A DNA stretch of 64,000 nucleotides from contig CM055313.2 of NCBI GenBank assembly GCA_029255685.2, positions 71,650,641 through 71,714,640 of the forward strand, read 5' to 3'. The position numbers and the translations under genes are program-made. Source of the stretch: Silene conica (taxonomy: Eukaryota > Streptophyta > Magnoliopsida > Caryophyllales > Caryophyllaceae). The notes under the pieces were generated by a model, which made no database searches, was not told the DNA's origin, and was given only the letters and a program-made list of their open reading frames with translations. This document shows positions 46,870-59,726 of this stretch, piece by piece (within the stretch, counting starts at the first letter, position 1; every line of letters starts with the position of its first letter).

Positions 46870-47065
46870 CAAATCGCCATCCCCCAAGGCGTTTTTGCTC
46901 TGTCTCACATGGTAGTCGCTCACCCCCAAGGCGTTTTCCCTCTGTCTCACAGGTTAGTCGCTCACCCCCAAGGCGTTTTCCCACTGTATCAAAATCCAAG
47001 CTTCACCATGCTACTGCCTGGCAAATCGCTCACCCCCACGGCGATTTGCCTCTGAAATCATTTTT
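46870..47065. repeat. Tandem ccccaaggcg repeats downstream of the PMD pseudogene
   Basis: Three units of about 42 bp (tcgctcacccccaaggcgtt with ttccctctgtctcacagg) at 46879-46995, then a variant ctgcctggcaaatcgctcac at 47014. The words aaatcgcc and ggcgattt recur in both orientations. This may be the edge of the MULE, but no terminal inverted repeat was matched at the other side. Confidence 0.6.
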
Positions 47066-47298
47066 TGCTTCGTTTTTTTTCATAAGTATACAACTTACAT
47101 TTGGTCGTCGTCTGGGCAAGCGGCTTGAAAACGAACCTAGCTTCGGTGATGACGTGGACCCATTTTCGGTAATTAATTTGAAAAGTAACCTATTTCGTTA
47201 AATAATTGTTCAAAAATGCCTATTTTGGAAAATAACTCCACATTTTGTGGTTAAAATGAAGATATTTAACCATTCATCATGAGAATCGGGGTTGTGAT

Positions 47299-47777
47299 CT
47301 AGGTAGCACAGACACTTCTCGTAATGAGTCGTACCGTGTCCGACACTGACACTCCACGCACACACGCCGAAACGTGTCGAACACTTATAAAGCCGTGTCT
47401 AACTTTCTACATTTATTTGGGCATGTGTCCGGACGCGTGTCCATGGTATTTGAGTCGTGTTCATGGTATTTGGTCATCATTTGGGGTAAAGATGTTCTTC
47501 ATACGAGAAATGTGCTATCAAAAGAGATTAATTAGAATATTGGTTCGGATGAGAAATGAAAATGAGTTATTATTAAGGCCAAATTTTACGTTCAGTTATT
47601 TAAAATTAATATCAAATACTTTTACAAAAATAAGATCGAACATTTATAACTGTAAAATATATATTTTATTAAATTTAAGTAACGTGGCTCGTGTCCTAAA
47701 TTACATGACATATCATGTCACGTGCCTGTTTGTGTCCGTGTCCGTGTCCGTTCCGTATCTGTTTCAATGCTACCTAA
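47299..47777. mobile_element. hAT-type MITE, 479 bp
   Basis: Ends CTAGGTAGCACAGAC and (inverted) TTAGGTAGCATTGAAAC, flanked by perfect 8-bp repeats GTTGTGAT (47291-47298, 47778-47785). The 8-bp duplication points to hAT. Near each end are gtgtccgacac and cgtgtccgtgtccg words. The frame 47324-47815 is simply read through this element. Confidence 0.83.
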
Positions 47778-48104
47778 GTTGTGATAGACTGATAGCCATT
47801 ATGGTAGTGTGGTGAGACGTGAAGAATGGAGGATGTTGAGTCACAAACAGATCAGCGAACATGGTAGCAAAGTACAATTGTCCAACAATCGTCTCACAGG
47901 TGTACACATTCTCCCAATTTCCTCCGTCCTTAACTCCCTACATCATTGTTTACCAATATCATCCAAATCTCAGTTTTCAGTGACTCACCAATTCTTTTCA
48001 TTTTTAACTCTCAAATCAAATATATCCGTTTAAAATAATAAAACGGGTCAAATAATTACCACTTTATATATAAAACAAAAATAAAATATTTAGATATTAA
48101 CAAT

Positions 48105-48287
48105 GGATTTTCTAAAATGTGCCCTAAGGGCACATAATAAAGAGCCAAGTAAGGAAATATTGTTGAGAATATATCATGATAAATTAGAGTTGAAACTCAT
48201 ATTTACCATAATAAATGAAATAATCTTGAAAATATTTCCTTATTAACTTCTTATAATGTGCACCTAGGGCACATGTTAGAAAAACCC
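48105..48287. mobile_element. Small inverted-repeat element, class unknown
   Basis: Left GGATTTTCTAAAATGTGCCC with taagggcacat, right (inverted) GGGTTTTTCTAACATGTGCC with ctaggtgcacat: about 30-bp imperfect inverted ends around an AT-rich core. The flanks show no convincing target duplication. Confidence 0.55.
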
Positions 48288-49160
48288 ATCATCAAAAAGA
48301 CTTGTCATATCTATGCAAGTGAGGTATATTTAACTCGTTTTAGTCTTAAAACGGTTATATCCGTTTGAAGAGAGACTTATTGTTTGACTTTACCATTTCG
48401 TATCCAACACCTTCAATTTCATCATGCCTAATTGAAATCACACACCTCACCTCTTCAAAATATAATTCTGATTCCGTACAACTAAAAAATGTGAAGACGC
48501 TTGATTCAAGGTTAAATAAATTAATTATTCGGGGTAATGATTTGTTATTAATTAACTCGTTTGATGACTCTGTTATGAAATATTATATTACAATATTATA
48601 TGGATGTCCATATCTTTGAATATCATAGAGTATTTTATCTTAGGGAAACTCTATCTCATTGTATATGTATATATATACTTCCTATAATGGGATGAGAATA
48701 CAGTTTTGTCTCTCTCACTTCTTCTTTACAATTCTCATTTATCTTTATTTCACAACAGACTCAATATTGTTCGTCAATGATTGAGACCCAAATCAACCCA
48801 ACCTAAGTCAATCATTGCTGGATTTGACAACTAATAATGAAACAAGTTATCAAACCCAAAATAATTCAACTTACTTTAATCCAATTCGTAATAAACCTAA
48901 GTGATTCGATTACCCGCTGAAATAAAATACGAAGTAAAAGATTGGAAAGAGATGTTTTCTATAAAGAAAAAAATCTTCTCCATTACTTTTGGTCCATTAT
49001 CTCTCTAAATAAATATTATAATATATATTTCCATTTAACCCACTAATACTTTTCTTTTCTTGTTAAATTACGACCACCGGATCGATTTAAAATTAAATCT
49101 AAACCGTTAAAGAGTTAATGGATCTCCATTTTTTTAAGCAATGGAGAGATCCTTACCGTC

Positions 49161-49168
49161 TATAAATA
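49161..49168 (+). promoter_or_regulatory. ALDH12A1: TATA box of ALDH12A1
   Basis: tataaata 126 bp before the ATG, implying a transcription start near 49190 and a 5' UTR of about 95 bp. Confidence 0.6.
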
Positions 49169-49286
49169 AGGTTTTAGGTAGACTTATGAAGTGTCACTGT
49201 GTCAGTCTCGCTTGAAGATCTTAAGAACAGGAGAATAGGCAAGTGAGATTACTCCAAATTTTCCGACTTACAAATATAATTCAATC

Positions 49287-52200
49287 ATGCATAAATTTCC
49301 GGGTATTTGCAGAGAAATGAGGGCCAAAAAGGGCTTAACTTTGCTTGCTTCTTTCAACATTTCTAGGTACCAAGTGCATTATATTTTATTTGTGATCATA
49401 ATATCTGAAACCGATTTGATTTTAATGCGAGTTGATCATTTGGGGCTGATTTCTTAGGAAATTTGGTACCTGGGTTTTTGTTTGTTAGTAGTTAGTACCA
49501 TTGAATTGATTCATGAGATATGATTAAAGCTTGATTAAAAGCTTCATTTTTGTTGTTGCAAAAAAAAGCAAGTTTTCACCATGTTTGATCACCCTTACTG
49601 TATTCAATTTGTGATTTTTTTTTGTTATGAGATCTTAAGAATGTTTTTGATTGATTAGATATGTCATTTCTTTGTGTTGCTAACCCAAGGGTAAGACGGC
49701 TTACATCTGACACCCTTACTCTGCAATTTGTGGAGCCATTGAGGCATTGGGGTAATGTCGTTGTTGTAAAGTTATCGACATTTACCGTCTTCCATTTTTG
49801 CCAAAAAAGTGGGCATGTTTAATGATTGCTTAACAAGTAGATAAAGTAACTTGATTATGGAATGATTATAATACTTTTAGTATCCACTGTAACAAGAATT
49901 GGAAAGAATGGTTAGTAAATGGTGCAGTTTGCAACACTACTGATCACCTTCCTTCAGTAATCTTGCTAGCTGTAGTTAATCAAGGGAGGTTGTGGCGAAA
50001 AGCTGGTAATTGAAAAAAAAATGGATGGTAAATGATGTATGAACACGGCTATACTTCCTCCATATTATACTAAAAGCTTCATGTGCAAGTAAAACTTGAA
50101 TAATGAGTACTAAATTTAGCAGCACCGTAAGTGGAGAGGAGTCACTTGGGTCTTTGGTTTTCGGAAGTTTACTTACCCTTAAATGTGAAAGAGCTGCCTT
50201 TCTAATTTCCTCTGGAGTTCACTTGAGATTTGAGACTCGCTTTTGTCCCCCATGTTTCCTGTATGAGGCACTTTTTTCCTTCTTTCTGTTTCTTATCTTT
50301 CATATCTTGCAAACTAGATATAAAGCTCCTCCGATTTTTCTGTTGACAGATGTATGAGTTCAATCCCTTTTGCAACTATCGAAGCAGAAAAAATATCTGG
50401 TTCTCAACCTGCTGAAGTACATAATTTGGGTAAGGTTATGTGAAACAGCTGCGTTGGATGTTGAATAACTCAGTTGGAATGTCACTGTGTGTCTCCTATT
50501 CACCACTTACCTTCAGTGCAGGGAAAATGGGTCGGGTCTTCTTCTTGGACCACACTTGTGGATCCACTGAACGGTGAACCATTCATTAAGGTCGCTGAGG
50601 TTGGCGAGTCAGAAATAAAGGTATGGCTTCCTCCAACTTTTACCTGGTTTGCTGATAAATACATAAACTTAAATTGATGTTTTTTATTCGCTGATTGCAT
50701 GTTCAGCCATTTGTTGACAGCTTATCCAGATGCCCCAAACACGGTCTCCACAATCCTTTCAAATCCCCAGAGAGGTTGGTGTCGCTCTCGTAGATATTTA
50801 TTATCTTTGATTGTTGAGTAGATCATTGTTTTCTGCATATCCATTTGTATGAGGTTTTGTATGTAAACAAGTATATCCAATTCACTTATGCTTGAGTAAC
50901 TGTTTTCTCAGATATCTTCTTTACGGAGACATATCAATGAAAGCTGCTCACATGCTTTCTAAGCCAGAGGTATTTTATCATTTCTAGATCTTGATGCTTC
51001 TTACAAATTCAAAGTACTTAGGGTTCTAACTGACTGGTAAATCTTGTTCATCAAAAAAATATACTCCCTATATAATTTGTCCATCTTTCCCAGGTGTCAG
51101 ATTTCTTTGCAAGGCTAATCCAAAGGGTATCCCCCAAAAGTTACCAACAGGCTCATGGTGAAGTATATGTTACCCAAAAATTTCTTGAAAACTTTTGTGG
51201 TGATCAGGTATGCGCTTATTCCCCCCCGTCCCTGTTTCAATAGCGTATTCAAGTGTGTTTTTTTTTTCTGGCAGGCTGTGCCCTTAAGTGTGTTTTGTTT
51301 CTGGACTTAATTGAGAATACAAAAGCATGAGCCCTAAGTTCAAATTTTTAGAAGTTTTGCAAATAACCATTATGAAATCAGTGTACAAAATCCAATGATG
51401 TTTTATAAATCAGTGTTCTAATGTTTTCTTTTATCAATAAAGGCTTGGGGTCAAGTAGCATGCTCCTACTTCCCTTTACTATAATTTTATTTGGCTTATT
51501 GTTGCTTTTTTGGGAGGCAGGTTCGTTTCCTTGCAAGGTCTTTTGCTGTACCTGGGAATCATCTTGGTCAGCAAAGTAATGGTTATCGCTGGCCTTATGG
51601 TCCGGTGCGTTTCTTACATTTCTTATGCTCTATCTTTACATTTAATACTTGTACATCTCAATGTGCCAGTTCTATTTTGGCATGCATTTCTTTGTATATT
51701 TTAGTATTTTATCATTGTTGTTTTCATGTTGGTGTCTGAATATTAAGAAACCTACCTGTGCTATTAGCTTCTCTGCTGGTGGTGTTTTCATTGTACTGAT
51801 GGTATATCTCCTGCAGGTGGCTATAATTACCCCCTTCAATTTCCCTCTGGAGATCCCACTTCTGCAACTCATGGGAGCACTATACATGGGGAATAAACCT
51901 GTTCTTAAAGTGGATAGCAAGGTATAGTTTTGGCCTTTTGGGGATTTCCAGCAGTTTGCCTCCATGTGATATATCATTTTTTCTACATGTTTTGTTTTGT
52001 TCTTATCTGTTATCCTGCCCACCCTCTCCCTGTTTTCGTAGTGAGAAAATTTTAAGTGGAAAAAAAGAGCTTTGTGGGCATATACGGTCAAATCAAGACA
52101 GTGCCTGAATTGCTAAATCATTAGGGCGCATTGATTTTACTCCCTTTACCTGGCACTGTTTGGTGCATTTCTTGAAAGGGATATCCTGTTTATATGCTTA

Positions 52201-55200
52201 ATATGTTACATAGAGAAGCTAGGCTCACACACGACAAGGTGACAGATGTTTGTTAGATCCTTGATTGAAACAATATTGCTCAACTGCTACTTCAAAAAGA
52301 TAAGAGTGGAGGAATAAAAGTCGATGCTGAATATAATTTGTGAATTGTTGTGCAACGGTAAAACAAATTATATTTCCAACGAAGTTGAAGCTTCACTTTT
52401 TTTAAGCTGTAGAGTATAGCTGAATAAAATAAGACGGCTCACTAAACCTAATACAATTATTCTGTGAAGTAGACGCAGTTCTCAACATAATTCTATATGA
52501 AGTAGCTTCCTAAGGGTAAGATAACTTACATCCAACCCACTCTTACGTCTAATTGCACAATAGGCTGGAACTTTTGAGGCACTAGGTTTGTTGTTGTAAA
52601 AAGATTCTTATAAATTACTAACAAGTATTATTATATAATTTGGAAATCAGTATAGTGTTACTATATAATTTGAATATTGTTCCCTTTTTTTCCTCGTGCT
52701 ATCTCAACATTGATTCAGGGGATTTGTTATCTTGCCTCTTACATTTCTCCTCTATAGGTTAGCATTGTCATGGATCAGATGCTGCGGCTGCTTCATGCTT
52801 GTGGTTTACCAGTTGAGGATGTTGACTTCATCAACTCTGATGGCAAGACGATGAACAAACTGATCATGGAGGTTGCCTTCTGAATTTCAGTTGCATATTT
52901 CATGCTATTTGGAGACATTAATTCTCTAAGTATTTCATGTAATAGCTTTTTCTAAAGTCTAAACCACTCTCGATTTAACTACTCCCTCTATAGCTATGAA
53001 AAACTAGCTAATTTGGAGTTAATATAGTGCAGATGACCTCGAATAGGTTAGTAAGATATTGTGAGAAGACCTTCTCAACCAAAACCATAAGGTTATGGCT
53101 AAGGCCCAATCAATGCTTTTATACTCTAACACACCCCCTCACATGAATGTCCTCGATTCCCTTTGTGCTTGAAGTGTGATTGCACTGTAGGCCTCCCTAT
53201 ATCTAGTGCTAACATATTCCACTTTAGAAAGGAGGAGTCGTGAGATTTGAACCCCTGACCTCATGGTCAGGCCGGCTCTATACCATGTGAGAAGACCATC
53301 TCAACCAAAGCTTTAGGGACTTAGGGTTATGATTGAGGCCCAATCAATGATTTTATACTCAAAAGTTGGTTGAGCCATTTAGATTACGCCCCCTCACTCG
53401 AATGCCCATTGGGTTTGAAGAATGGCTATTGCACTTGCTCCCCTAAACAATGTGCTCAAAATTCCACTTCGTGAGTTACTAGAGGGTGCCAAGATTTGAA
53501 CCCGTGACCTTCGGTCACACTGACTGTGATACCATGATTATGTCAGTCTGTCAGACAACAGGACCTTATTGAAGTCTATTATTTCCCTGGTTATTTGACG
53601 ATTTCGTTTCCATTAACATGTTCCAAAGATGAACGTTGACTTTGTGTGTGTTTGATGCTCATGTATGAAGTATATATTAGTTTGATGCATATGTATATAA
53701 GCAAATTGGATTCTCATTTGGTTGTTATATTCTATGTACAGGCGAATCCTCGTATGACTCTTTTCACAGGAAGCTCAAGAGTAGCAGAAAAACTGGCACT
53801 GGACTTAAAGGGTCGTGTAAAACTAGAAGACGCTGGATTTGATTGGAAAATTCTGGGGCCAGATGTCCAGGAGGTTTGCTTTCATCAGCATCTGTTTAAT
53901 TACGATTTTGATTGATTATTAATCTCATATGACCATCTCAATTGTTCCTGGTGGCAGGAGGATTATGTTGCTTGGGTTTGTGATCAAGATGCATATGCAT
54001 GCAGTGGACAAAAGTGCTCAGCACAATCTATTCTTTTCATGCATGAGGTAATTTACTAAGCCTATTGTTGCATTCATTATGTAGATATAGGATAAAGAAA
54101 GAAAGGTTCTGTTATACCCGTCTAAACATACTTATATGAACTTCAATGCAGAATTGGGCTTCAAGCCCTCTTATTTCCAAGTTGAAAGACCTTGCTTCTA
54201 GGAGGAAACTAGAAGATTTGACAATTGGACCAGTTCTCACAGTGAGTTATATATCCTTGTTTTTCGTTCTGTTTGTGGATATTGTTTTTCAAGGACTTAT
54301 GTGCTGCCATGACCATAGATTGAGTCATATAATATGAATAAACTACTTTCCCTGCTTGTGGTGTCTGATGGCTAATTTTGGGATGACTGATGTAAACTGA
54401 TTTACTGATCTTCTGTCAAAAAGCTCTCGCTTGATACTATCTTTAGTGTGGAGATGTCGGATAAGCTAGCACTTAGGGTTGGAACTCAAGACATGGGTTC
54501 ACAAGTCGCAACTCGTCAACATAATGGGTCTCTTTAAACCAAAGAGTTTCTTTCTATTAATTCGTTAGGCATTCATGTGAGACAATGCTATCTTCACAAA
54601 GATAGTTTGCTAAGTCTCTAGTCATGTGGCCAATCTTTTTTATGTGATCCTGCAGGTTACAACCGAGACAATGTCTGAACACATGAAGCAACTGCTAAAA
54701 ATACCTGGATCAAAGCTATTGTTTGGTGGTGAACCATTAGAGAACCACACTATACCCTCAGTTTATGGTGCATTCAAACCCACTGCTGTGTATGTTCCTC
54801 TCGAGGAAATACTGAAGGAGCAAAATTTTGAGTTAGTAACCAGAGAAATATTTGGACCATTCCAGGTTAGTTTAATTAAAAGCTACCAAGGTCTTTTTGT
54901 CTTTTGTGTTGAAATGAGAGCTTGCTTGCTGGTTATTGAAAAATAAACAATTGAATATCTGCAAGGTCTTGCTATCTCTCATGGACGCGTGAATTTTAAA
55001 CTTCCAGGTTGTAACTGAGTATAAAGCACACCAGTTACCAAAAGTGTTGGAAGCCTTGGAAAGGATGCATGCACATTTGACTGCAGCAGTGGTGTCGAAT
55101 GATCTGTTATTTCTGCAGGCAAGTTTCATGGAGCGATTTATTGTCTAAATCTATTTCTTTCCTATTTCTTTCTCCTAGAAATGGTATGGTATCTGTGAAC

Positions 55201-55848
55201 TAGAAATTCATATGGCTTACATTAAAGAAACCATAGTTTTAGGTCCAAGATCGCCCAACTAGTTTATGTGCGTATTTGAAAAATGTCACTTTTCAGTTTT
55301 CTCCTCTCATTCACCTGCTATATACAGTTTGAAATTTTGAATAACCGAAAGAGGAATATAGTACGTAGTTAATCAAAATATTCTGTCATGATCACAATGG
55401 TCACTGTATGGTTAGAAAGTGTCGAGCTTTCAGTAACATATGACACCAGTCACCATTCTGCGTGCAACGAGCTTATTCAATCAAACTGCAGGAAGTTATC
55501 GGGAATACAGTAAATGGGACCACTTATGCTGGACTACGAGCAAGAACTACCGGAGCGCCTCAAAATCATTGGTAAGTTGAAGTTTTTGACAACCAGAGTC
55601 ATTGGGTTGGGTCAGTTTTGTTGGGTCTAAATTATTTGCAACTTCTATGGGCACGCATTATATTAGTAGGAATCTCTGAAAGTTGATGCAAACAAAAATG
55701 TCCCTACAGGTTTGGACCAGCAGGAGACCCTAGAGGTGCAGGCATCGGAACACCAGAAGCAATAAAGCTAGTATGGTCTTGCCACAGGGAGATCATCTAC
55801 GACGTGGGTCCTGTACCTCACCAGTGGCAAACTCCAGAGTCTACATAA
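49287..55848 (+). CDS. ALDH12A1: Delta-1-pyrroline-5-carboxylate dehydrogenase, mitochondrial
   Basis: Sixteen exons, 552 codons, no defects: 49287-49366, 50350-50429, 50517-50620, 50707-50774, 50912-50969, 51094-51207, 51521-51604, 51817-51921, 52758-52871, 53742-53873, 53958-54047, 54152-54241, 54656-54865, 55008-55118, 55492-55571, 55710-55848. All phases close and length matches plant ALDH12. It oxidises P5C/glutamate semialdehyde to glutamate with NAD+, the second step of proline catabolism, in mitochondria. The first two exons give a basic Ser-rich presequence (MHKFPGICREMRAKKGLTLL). Landmarks: VQGKWVGSS, RWPYGPV, TPFNFPLEIPLLQLMGALYM, LFTGSSRVAEKLA, nucleophile Cys333 in CSGQKCSAQS, EIFGPFQ, and WFGPAGDPRGAGIGTPEA. 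Intron 14 begins GC, not GT. Confidence 0.97.
49681..49770 (+). repeat. SINE 3' fragment in ALDH12A1 intron 1
   Basis: cccaagggtaagacggcttacatc...gagccattgaggcattgg...gttgttgtaaa resembles the 3' half of Au-type plant tRNA-derived SINEs (taaggctgcgtacatc..., gagcct..ggca, ttgttgttgt tail). The 5' tRNA part is absent. The class is from memory of the family. Confidence 0.5.
52504..52602 (+). repeat. SINE 3' fragment in ALDH12A1 intron 8
   Basis: cctaagggtaagataacttacatcc...aacttttgaggcactaggtttgttgttgtaaa is a diverged relative of 49681-49770 in the same orientation, in a different intron of the same gene. Confidence 0.5.
53040..53548 (-). mobile_element. Two tRNA-derived SINEs in tandem in ALDH12A1 intron 9
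   Basis: Two related units of about 250 bp on the minus strand, about 53300-53040 and 53548-53300. Each begins with a tRNA-like region: box A-like tggtatagagccgg (53272-53285) and tggtatcacagtcag (53519-53534); box B ggttcaaatctc (53243-53254) and ggttcaaatctt (53491-53502). Each ends with gggcct.a..cataacc...ggttgagawgg. They lie antisense to the host gene inside an 870-bp intron, away from splice sites. Confidence 0.68.
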
Positions 55849-56764
55849 GACTTATGTTTAGTTCAACGGGTAGCAGCATAAGTTGTAGTAGAGTATGTTG
55901 CTATTGAATCTATCTCGGCAATAGTTGTTCCCGAGGCAGGTTTACCCCTGGATCCCTGTGATCTGAGGCAGGGCTAGAATAATAAATCCATCATGTCAGT
56001 TTCACGGATGGAGGCATGCATTTTCTTTTCGTATTATTTTGTGTAGGCTGATATGTATCCCTCATACTGGAGATATGGTGAAGGCTAATGCATTGATCTG
56101 CTTTCATGAGGCTTATGTCTCTATTGAGAAGTTTAGGGCTTGAATGCTTGAATGCTTGAATGCTTGAATGCTTGATTGTGCTCTAAACTCCACCGTCGTC
56201 TACTCGTCTCTACTTTTATAAATGATGCTCACTTCGCTATCTTCGTGGAAATGTGGAATACACTACAGTACACCACCAGAGCCAGCGCAATTTCTAGTCG
56301 TGACGACATTGATTAGAAATTAGAATGACCAACATACAAAAAACCCCAAGTGACCGGTCTAAATTTTGTTAGACCAAATGATGATTCATCTGAAACAAAC
56401 CCGACCATAACAACTACCTTCAAATAAAATAACTTAATTTTAAGAGACTAATTAAATACACAAAAGAACAGAAGACAATCTTTTAGTCCTAATACTAAAC
56501 ATAAATTTTTGAAGTGTTTGATAAATACAAAATTCTGGCCGCGTTAATTTTATTTCTAACTCAGCAAGAGGACCCATTTCAGGTTTTGGGTCAATTGGGA
56601 CGAGTCCAACCATGATAGGGCGATCAAAATATCAAATCATATTTATATATACTAGTTAGATTGACTCGAGTTCTTTTGAGTTACAGGTAAAGTAGGTGGT
56701 CAAGTCATCTTAACTCTCATAATTTTGGGTTGGAATAGAAATTAAGAGACATTTTAATTTAATA
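55849..56764 (+). other. ALDH12A1 3' UTR and intergenic; (TTGAATGC)n
   Basis: Probable polyadenylation signal aataataaa at 55978. An 8-bp microsatellite (ttgaatgc, about five units) lies at 56138-56176. From 56220 on there is AT-rich intergenic sequence without a gene. Confidence 0.55.
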
Positions 56765-58470
56765 CTAGTATAACACCCGTGAAAAATCACGGGATTGTTA
56801 ATTTCAATTTTGTAAAGTATGTAGTCAATTATCGTTGTTAGATAAGCTAATAATAACATATTTTATGTATATGTAAAGCTCTTAATATAAGTTGATAAAA
56901 AAAGTATATAAATAATCATGTATTAAAGTACATTTAGAAAATTTCTTGAACATAAGTTATAGGAAAAAGTTATAAAAACGGTATATGCAATATTATGGGT
57001 TATTAAGAAAGTAGTTTTATAAAAATGTTGTCAATTAAGTGTGAGGTAGTCATAGAACATTGAGTTCTTTTAACGGAAGTAAAAAGTACGGTAATACGAC
57101 AAAGCAATACGTGATTTATTTTAAAAAATCATCAACCATTAGACGTTTGGTATATCACTTGAGAAAACGTAATCTATACATCAGAAATGGGAAATTATTA
57201 TTTTTCAGTAAAGTACGTTTTAGTTAAAAATTTGGAAAAAAATTGTTTCAAATACTAACTTATAATCTGAAATTTAATTATATTATTTAACTTAAATAAA
57301 CGAAATACGATATTCTGAAATCAAGTAAATTAATAAACCCGACCATAGACAAACTCGAATAGTACGAATACAGTCATTTTAAAGAAGGAAGAAAAAATTG
57401 AAACCGTGATTCAAGACACGGTGTACACTATATATACACCATACCATTCCTAATTCACACAACTTTCGACGCCATACATTTCCAGACTACCCTATTCATA
57501 ATCCTTGATCATATAAAATCTCAAAATTTCTCAATAAAAATGGCTTGATCATCATTCCAGTCATCATTATATTTTGATTTTGCATGTACATAGGAAATTT
57601 GTGTGTGTTTTTGATTGTTTAGCATTTGATAATTGATATAGTTGATTTGTGACGGCATGGTATGTCAAGGTAATATAAGCTAACTAAGTTGAGTTTTTTT
57701 CTTGAATTAGTAAGGTATTTTTGAAGTTTGAAACTTAATATTTTTTAGAGGAAACTAAATGTAATAAAAAGTACCTTAAGTCTTAATTATATTTTTCAAT
57801 TGTTTTAGTAAAGGCTTACTCAATGTGGGTATTCAATATTAGCTTAATGGTATTTACATATGAAGAAGACAAAAGAGAAGAAGAAAAAGAGAAAGTTGTC
57901 CATTGAAGTTTTTTAGCAACATAGAGAAACGAAAAAAGTTATTGGAAGATTGGCTCTATATTTGATATTTTGTTGGTAATTACGTTATGTAACTAATAGC
58001 AATTACGTTTAAGAAAATTCTGATTTTTACTATATAAATGATGTTTTACTACTTGCCATGGGTTTTGATTTTTTCCACAACTTTTTCCATTTCTAGGTTT
58101 AATGCACAGAGTATCACTTAATGCTTTAACTTCTATTTTGTTTTCCATTGGTAGAGTAAGATAAATTTACTAAATGATGTTAGAAATTTCTACCTTTTCT
58201 CATTCCCAAAGTGTTGGTATTATGAAAAATTGAATTGAGTTTAATCTAGTCACATTTTCTTAATTTGTGTGAAAATTACTAAAATGTCATATAATTATAA
58301 TTTTATAATTTATAATTAATAGTATTATAATTCTAATTAGTTGGCTTACTCTTATTGGCCAAATTGAAAGTAATATTGCCAAAATGAATAAGAGGCATTC
58401 ATTACGCAAATGCTGAAATATTATAGTGTCACGTCAGTAATTTTACATTCTTCTTTTATATATATGATGA
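56765..58470 (-). mobile_element. Helitron-like non-autonomous element 1
   Basis: On the minus strand: 5' A|TCATCATATATATAAAAGAAG at 58470, and 3' stem-loop CCCGTGATTTTTCACGGG then tgttataCTAG|T ending at 56765. It is 1706 bp with no target duplication, as expected. It shares at least 130 bp of its 5' region with the element at 59727-61112. No Rep/helicase. Confidence 0.7.
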
Positions 58471-59726
58471 TTCATTGCTATTCTGAATAAAATAACTCAT
58501 GTTAAACTATATAATAACTCATATTAAACTATATAATAATTGCGTTTTAACATTACAATAACTGATCCACTTATACTATGATATTCATTGCTATTCTGAA
58601 TAAAATAACTCATGTTGAACTATATAATAACTCATATTAAACTATACAATAATATTGGATGAATAAAATTAAGAGTTTTTTAAAACGATATTTCAAGAGA
58701 TATTTAAAATATTATTATATTGGGTGGATAAAGTTAAGAATTTACAAAATTAATTGTTTAAAATGTTAATAATCGAAAGTACAAATGCACAATTAACACT
58801 CCAACTCAACTCAACTCAACTCAACACTCTAGTGACTCCACTAAGTTTTCAACGGAACTCAACTCAAGTTATGTGCTCTTAACACCCCAACTCAACTCAA
58901 CTCAACTCAAGTTCTCTGCTTCTAACAACCCAAGCCAACTCAACTCAACTCAACTCTCGCCTAGGTTTCCGACGGATAACTCAACTCAAATTCTGTGCTT
59001 CAATTCCAATCCCTATGCAACTCCAATTTTCGACGGAAAAATCAGGTTAATTTCTAACCTAACAAATTCATTTTGTACCTAATAATCCAGATTTCGAACA
59101 ACACTTCGTCCTAATGATATTACCCGATTGCTGCATTTTGTTGATTAATTTAACTTTGTTTAATCATATCGGGACCATGGCAGAGTCAGATGATGATATT
59201 CGCATGTATCTTGAAAGAGTGACAGCTGCTCTAATGCTCTTTTATTTATTTTTTAAATAAAAAAATGTCATGTCACATTTATAATATGTCACGTCACATT
59301 TAAAATTAGCCATATCACATTATTTTAGGTAACATTTTAATAAGATTTTATAGATTTTGAGTAAACATTGAAGTGATCTAATTAAATTGATGGTATGAAC
59401 GTCATATATGTAACTGCTGCACGTGAGACATATAATGCTATGCTGTTTTTTTACGTTGCTTAACTATAATCAATAGTATTATAATAAATGTGGTAAAGAA
59501 TGATCTTACCAAAGCACTACTTTTCATTCGAGATTATATATCTGTACGGGTAACATGTTCTTGGAATACATTCGTATTCTTATTTTTCTATATTTTTTCT
59601 CGAACAAAACCACTACTATAATTAATAGTATTATAATTATAATTAGTTGGCTTATAATAATAAATACGTGGGAAATGTGCTAATTTCAGCATTGATTGTT
59701 TACTAACTAATGAAATTGTTTACTAA
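58471..59726. other. Repeat-rich spacer between Helitron-like elements
   Basis: 58470-58537 and 58583-58650 are a tandem duplication (attcattgctattctgaata...). 58800-58960 holds three runs of (CAACT)n. A short frame with a good start context begins at 59178 (MAESDDDIRMYLERVTAALM) and stops after 28 codons; it could be a captured exon but is too short to name. 59600-59655 repeats part of the Helitron 5' region (aattagttggctta). Confidence 0.5.

Noticed and set aside
47324..47815. 163-codon plus-strand frame
   Set aside because: It lies almost entirely in the hAT MITE and crosses its right end.
48105..48287. Mutator-type call for the inverted-repeat element
   Set aside because: No 9-bp or other target duplication at the proposed ends, so the superfamily was left open.
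53040..53548. Functional tRNA genes on the minus strand
   Set aside because: Box A/B-like sequences are present but no complete cloverleaf or acceptor stem; two related 250-bp units point to SINEs.
58873..59082. 69-codon plus-strand frame with QLNSTQL repeats
   Set aside because: Product of the (CAACT)n runs; no independent support.
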